DNA of 6,158 nt from an uncultured Prevotella sp. (lineage in GTDB: Bacteria > Bacteroidota > Bacteroidia > Bacteroidales > Bacteroidaceae): contig CAJPTO010000189.1 in the NCBI GenBank assembly GCA_905373605.1, positions 1 through 6,158 on the forward strand. The letters run 5' to 3'. The notes under the pieces were generated by a model. The model was not told where the DNA came from and ran no database searches. It saw nothing but the letters and a program-made list of their open reading frames with translations. Positions 5,326-6,158 of the stretch are shown piece after piece. How positions within the stretch are numbered: the first letter of the stretch is position 1; each line of letters opens with the position of its first letter. The position numbers and the translations under genes were made by a program.

Positions 5326-5394
5326 CTTATGGCAAGCCACCACGCCACTACAACAAGCAAAGAAGAAAACAAATAAACAATAACACCACACACA

Positions 5395-6099
5395 ATGTAC
5401 AAAAGAATATTATTAAAACTTAGTGGCGAGAGCCTGATGGGCACACAAAGCCACGGCATCGACCCACAACGCCTGCAAGAGTATGCGCAACAAATTAAGG
5501 CCGTGCACCAGATGGGCGTGCAGATCGGCATCGTTATCGGTGGGGGAAACTTCTTTCGCGGACTTAGTGGAGCGCAAAAAGGGTTCGACCGCGTTAAGGG
5601 CGACCAGATGGGAATGTGCGCAACGGTGATGAACTCGCTGGCTTTAAGCTCGGCTCTAGAGGCTATCGGCGTGAAAACAAAGGTGCTTACGGCTATTCGC
5701 ATGGAGCCCATCGGTGAATTTTACAGCAAGTGGAAGGCCATCGAAAGCATGGAGGCGGGTTATGTGTGCATATTCTCGGCCGGAACGGGCTCGCCTTACT
5801 TCACAACCGATACGGGAAGTTCGCTGCGCGGCATAGAAATAGAGGCCGACGTGATGCTGAAAGGCACGCGCGTTGACGGAATTTATACGGCCGACCCAGA
5901 AAAAGACTCGACAGCAACGAAGTTTGCGGAGATTACTTACGACGAAATATATACGCGTGCCCTTAAAGTGATGGACCTTACCGCAACAACGATGTGCAAA
6001 GAGAACAACTTGCCCATCTATGTGTTTAACATGGACGTGGTGGGTAATCTCGAACGCGTGATGCGAGGAGAGAATATCGGGACGTTGGTGCATAACTAA
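5395..6099 (+). CDS. pyrH: Uridylate kinase (UMP kinase) PyrH
   Basis: PyrH phosphorylates UMP to UDP with ATP, the committed step toward UTP and CTP; in bacteria it is a hexamer of the amino-acid-kinase fold, unrelated to eukaryotic UMP/CMP kinases, and allosterically controlled by GTP and UTP in many species. The 234-residue length is normal. Visible motifs are KRILLKLSGESLMG (3-16, phosphate binding), VIGGGNFFRG (47-56), GDQMGMCATVMNSLAL (69-84, UMP-site helix), SAGTGSPYFTTDT (128-140), ADVMLKGTRVDGIYTADP (151-168) and the C-terminal GENIGTLV (225-232). ATG 5395 gives the usual MYKRILLKLSGE start. The 89-nt spacer after birA is A-rich with no clear Shine-Dalgarno and no TAnnTTTG box, so transcription may come through from yraN-birA. 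The usual partner frr is not reached before the window ends. Confidence 0.97.
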   Translation: MYKRILLKLSGESLMGTQSHGIDPQRLQEYAQQIKAVHQMGVQIGIVIGGGNFFRGLSGAQKGFDRVKGDQMGMCATVMNSLALSSALEAIGVKTKVLTAIRMEPIGEFYSKWKAIESMEAGYVCIFSAGTGSPYFTTDTGSSLRGIEIEADVMLKGTRVDGIYTADPEKDSTATKFAEITYDEIYTRALKVMDLTATTMCKENNLPIYVFNMDVVGNLERVMRGENIGTLVHN

Positions 6100-6112
6100 A
6101 AAGCACTAAATG

Positions 6113-6148
6113 CCTCACCCCCAACCCCTCTCCAAAGGGAGAGGGGAG
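6113..6148. repeat. REP-like GC-rich palindrome after pyrH
   Basis: CCTCACCCCCAA precedes CCCCTCTCC (6125-6133), which pairs perfectly with GGAGAGGGG (6138-6146) around the loop AAAG, followed by AG. This layout, with a CCTCACCCCC lead and a CCCCTCTCC stem, resembles a dispersed repetitive extragenic palindrome seen in many bacterial genomes, including Bacteroidota, as I recall it. No T-run follows on either strand, so it is more likely a repeat than a simple terminator, though it could protect the pyrH mRNA 3' end. ATGCCT occurs just before it (6110-6115) and again at 6153-6158, so a second copy may begin where the window stops. Confidence 0.65.
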
Positions 6149-6158
6149 TAATATGCCT

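Overview
The window looks like a chromosomal, mostly housekeeping stretch from a Bacteroidales genome, most likely Prevotellaceae. The evidence is the repeated Bacteroidota promoter signature (TAnnTTTG, three times as TACTTTTGCA), mostly weak or absent Shine-Dalgarno sequences, and protein sequences of Bacteroidales type. These include a thymidine kinase start divergent from rsmI, a short RsmI, a stand-alone biotin ligase and a YraN protein. The genus is an inference; no marker here fixes it.

Layout, left to right. Positions 1-122 hold the start of thymidine kinase (tdk) on the minus strand, cut by the window edge. A 95-bp divergent promoter region separates it from rsmI (218-928, +), the 16S rRNA C1402 2'-O-methyltransferase. 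The rsmI stop codon overlaps, in an ATGA, the start of a coiled-coil lipoprotein gene (925-1764, +). A gap of about 250 bp carrying a terminator-like hairpin follows, then a lone integral-membrane acyltransferase (2012-2941, +). A 519-bp gene-free stretch (2942-3460) contains the most unusual object in the window: an array of 22-bp tandem repeats with internal dyad symmetry (3229-3338), with decayed in-register copies on both sides. tadA (3461-3919, -), the tRNA A34 deaminase, is divergent from yraN (4174-4548, +). yraN runs with a 1-nt gap into birA (4550-5305, +). pyrH (UMP kinase, 5395-6099, +) follows after 89 nt. The window ends in a REP-like GC-rich palindrome (6113-6148).

The genes do not form one pathway. 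Two act on the translation apparatus (RsmI on 16S rRNA, TadA on tRNA-Arg). Two act in nucleotide supply (Tdk, PyrH). BirA activates biotin enzymes. The lipoprotein and the acyltransferase act at the envelope. The clear transcription units are rsmI-lipoprotein and yraN-birA, the latter possibly continuing into pyrH.

I found no convincing defence, mobile or otherwise undescribed multi-gene system. The items most worth a second look are the 22-bp array, the near-leaderless divergent promoters of tdk and rsmI, the coupling of the coiled-coil lipoprotein to rsmI, and the palindromic repeat at the right edge. Three starts were moved downstream from the longest open frame (rsmI, the acyltransferase and birA) because the longer versions begin inside a promoter, a hairpin and the upstream gene respectively.
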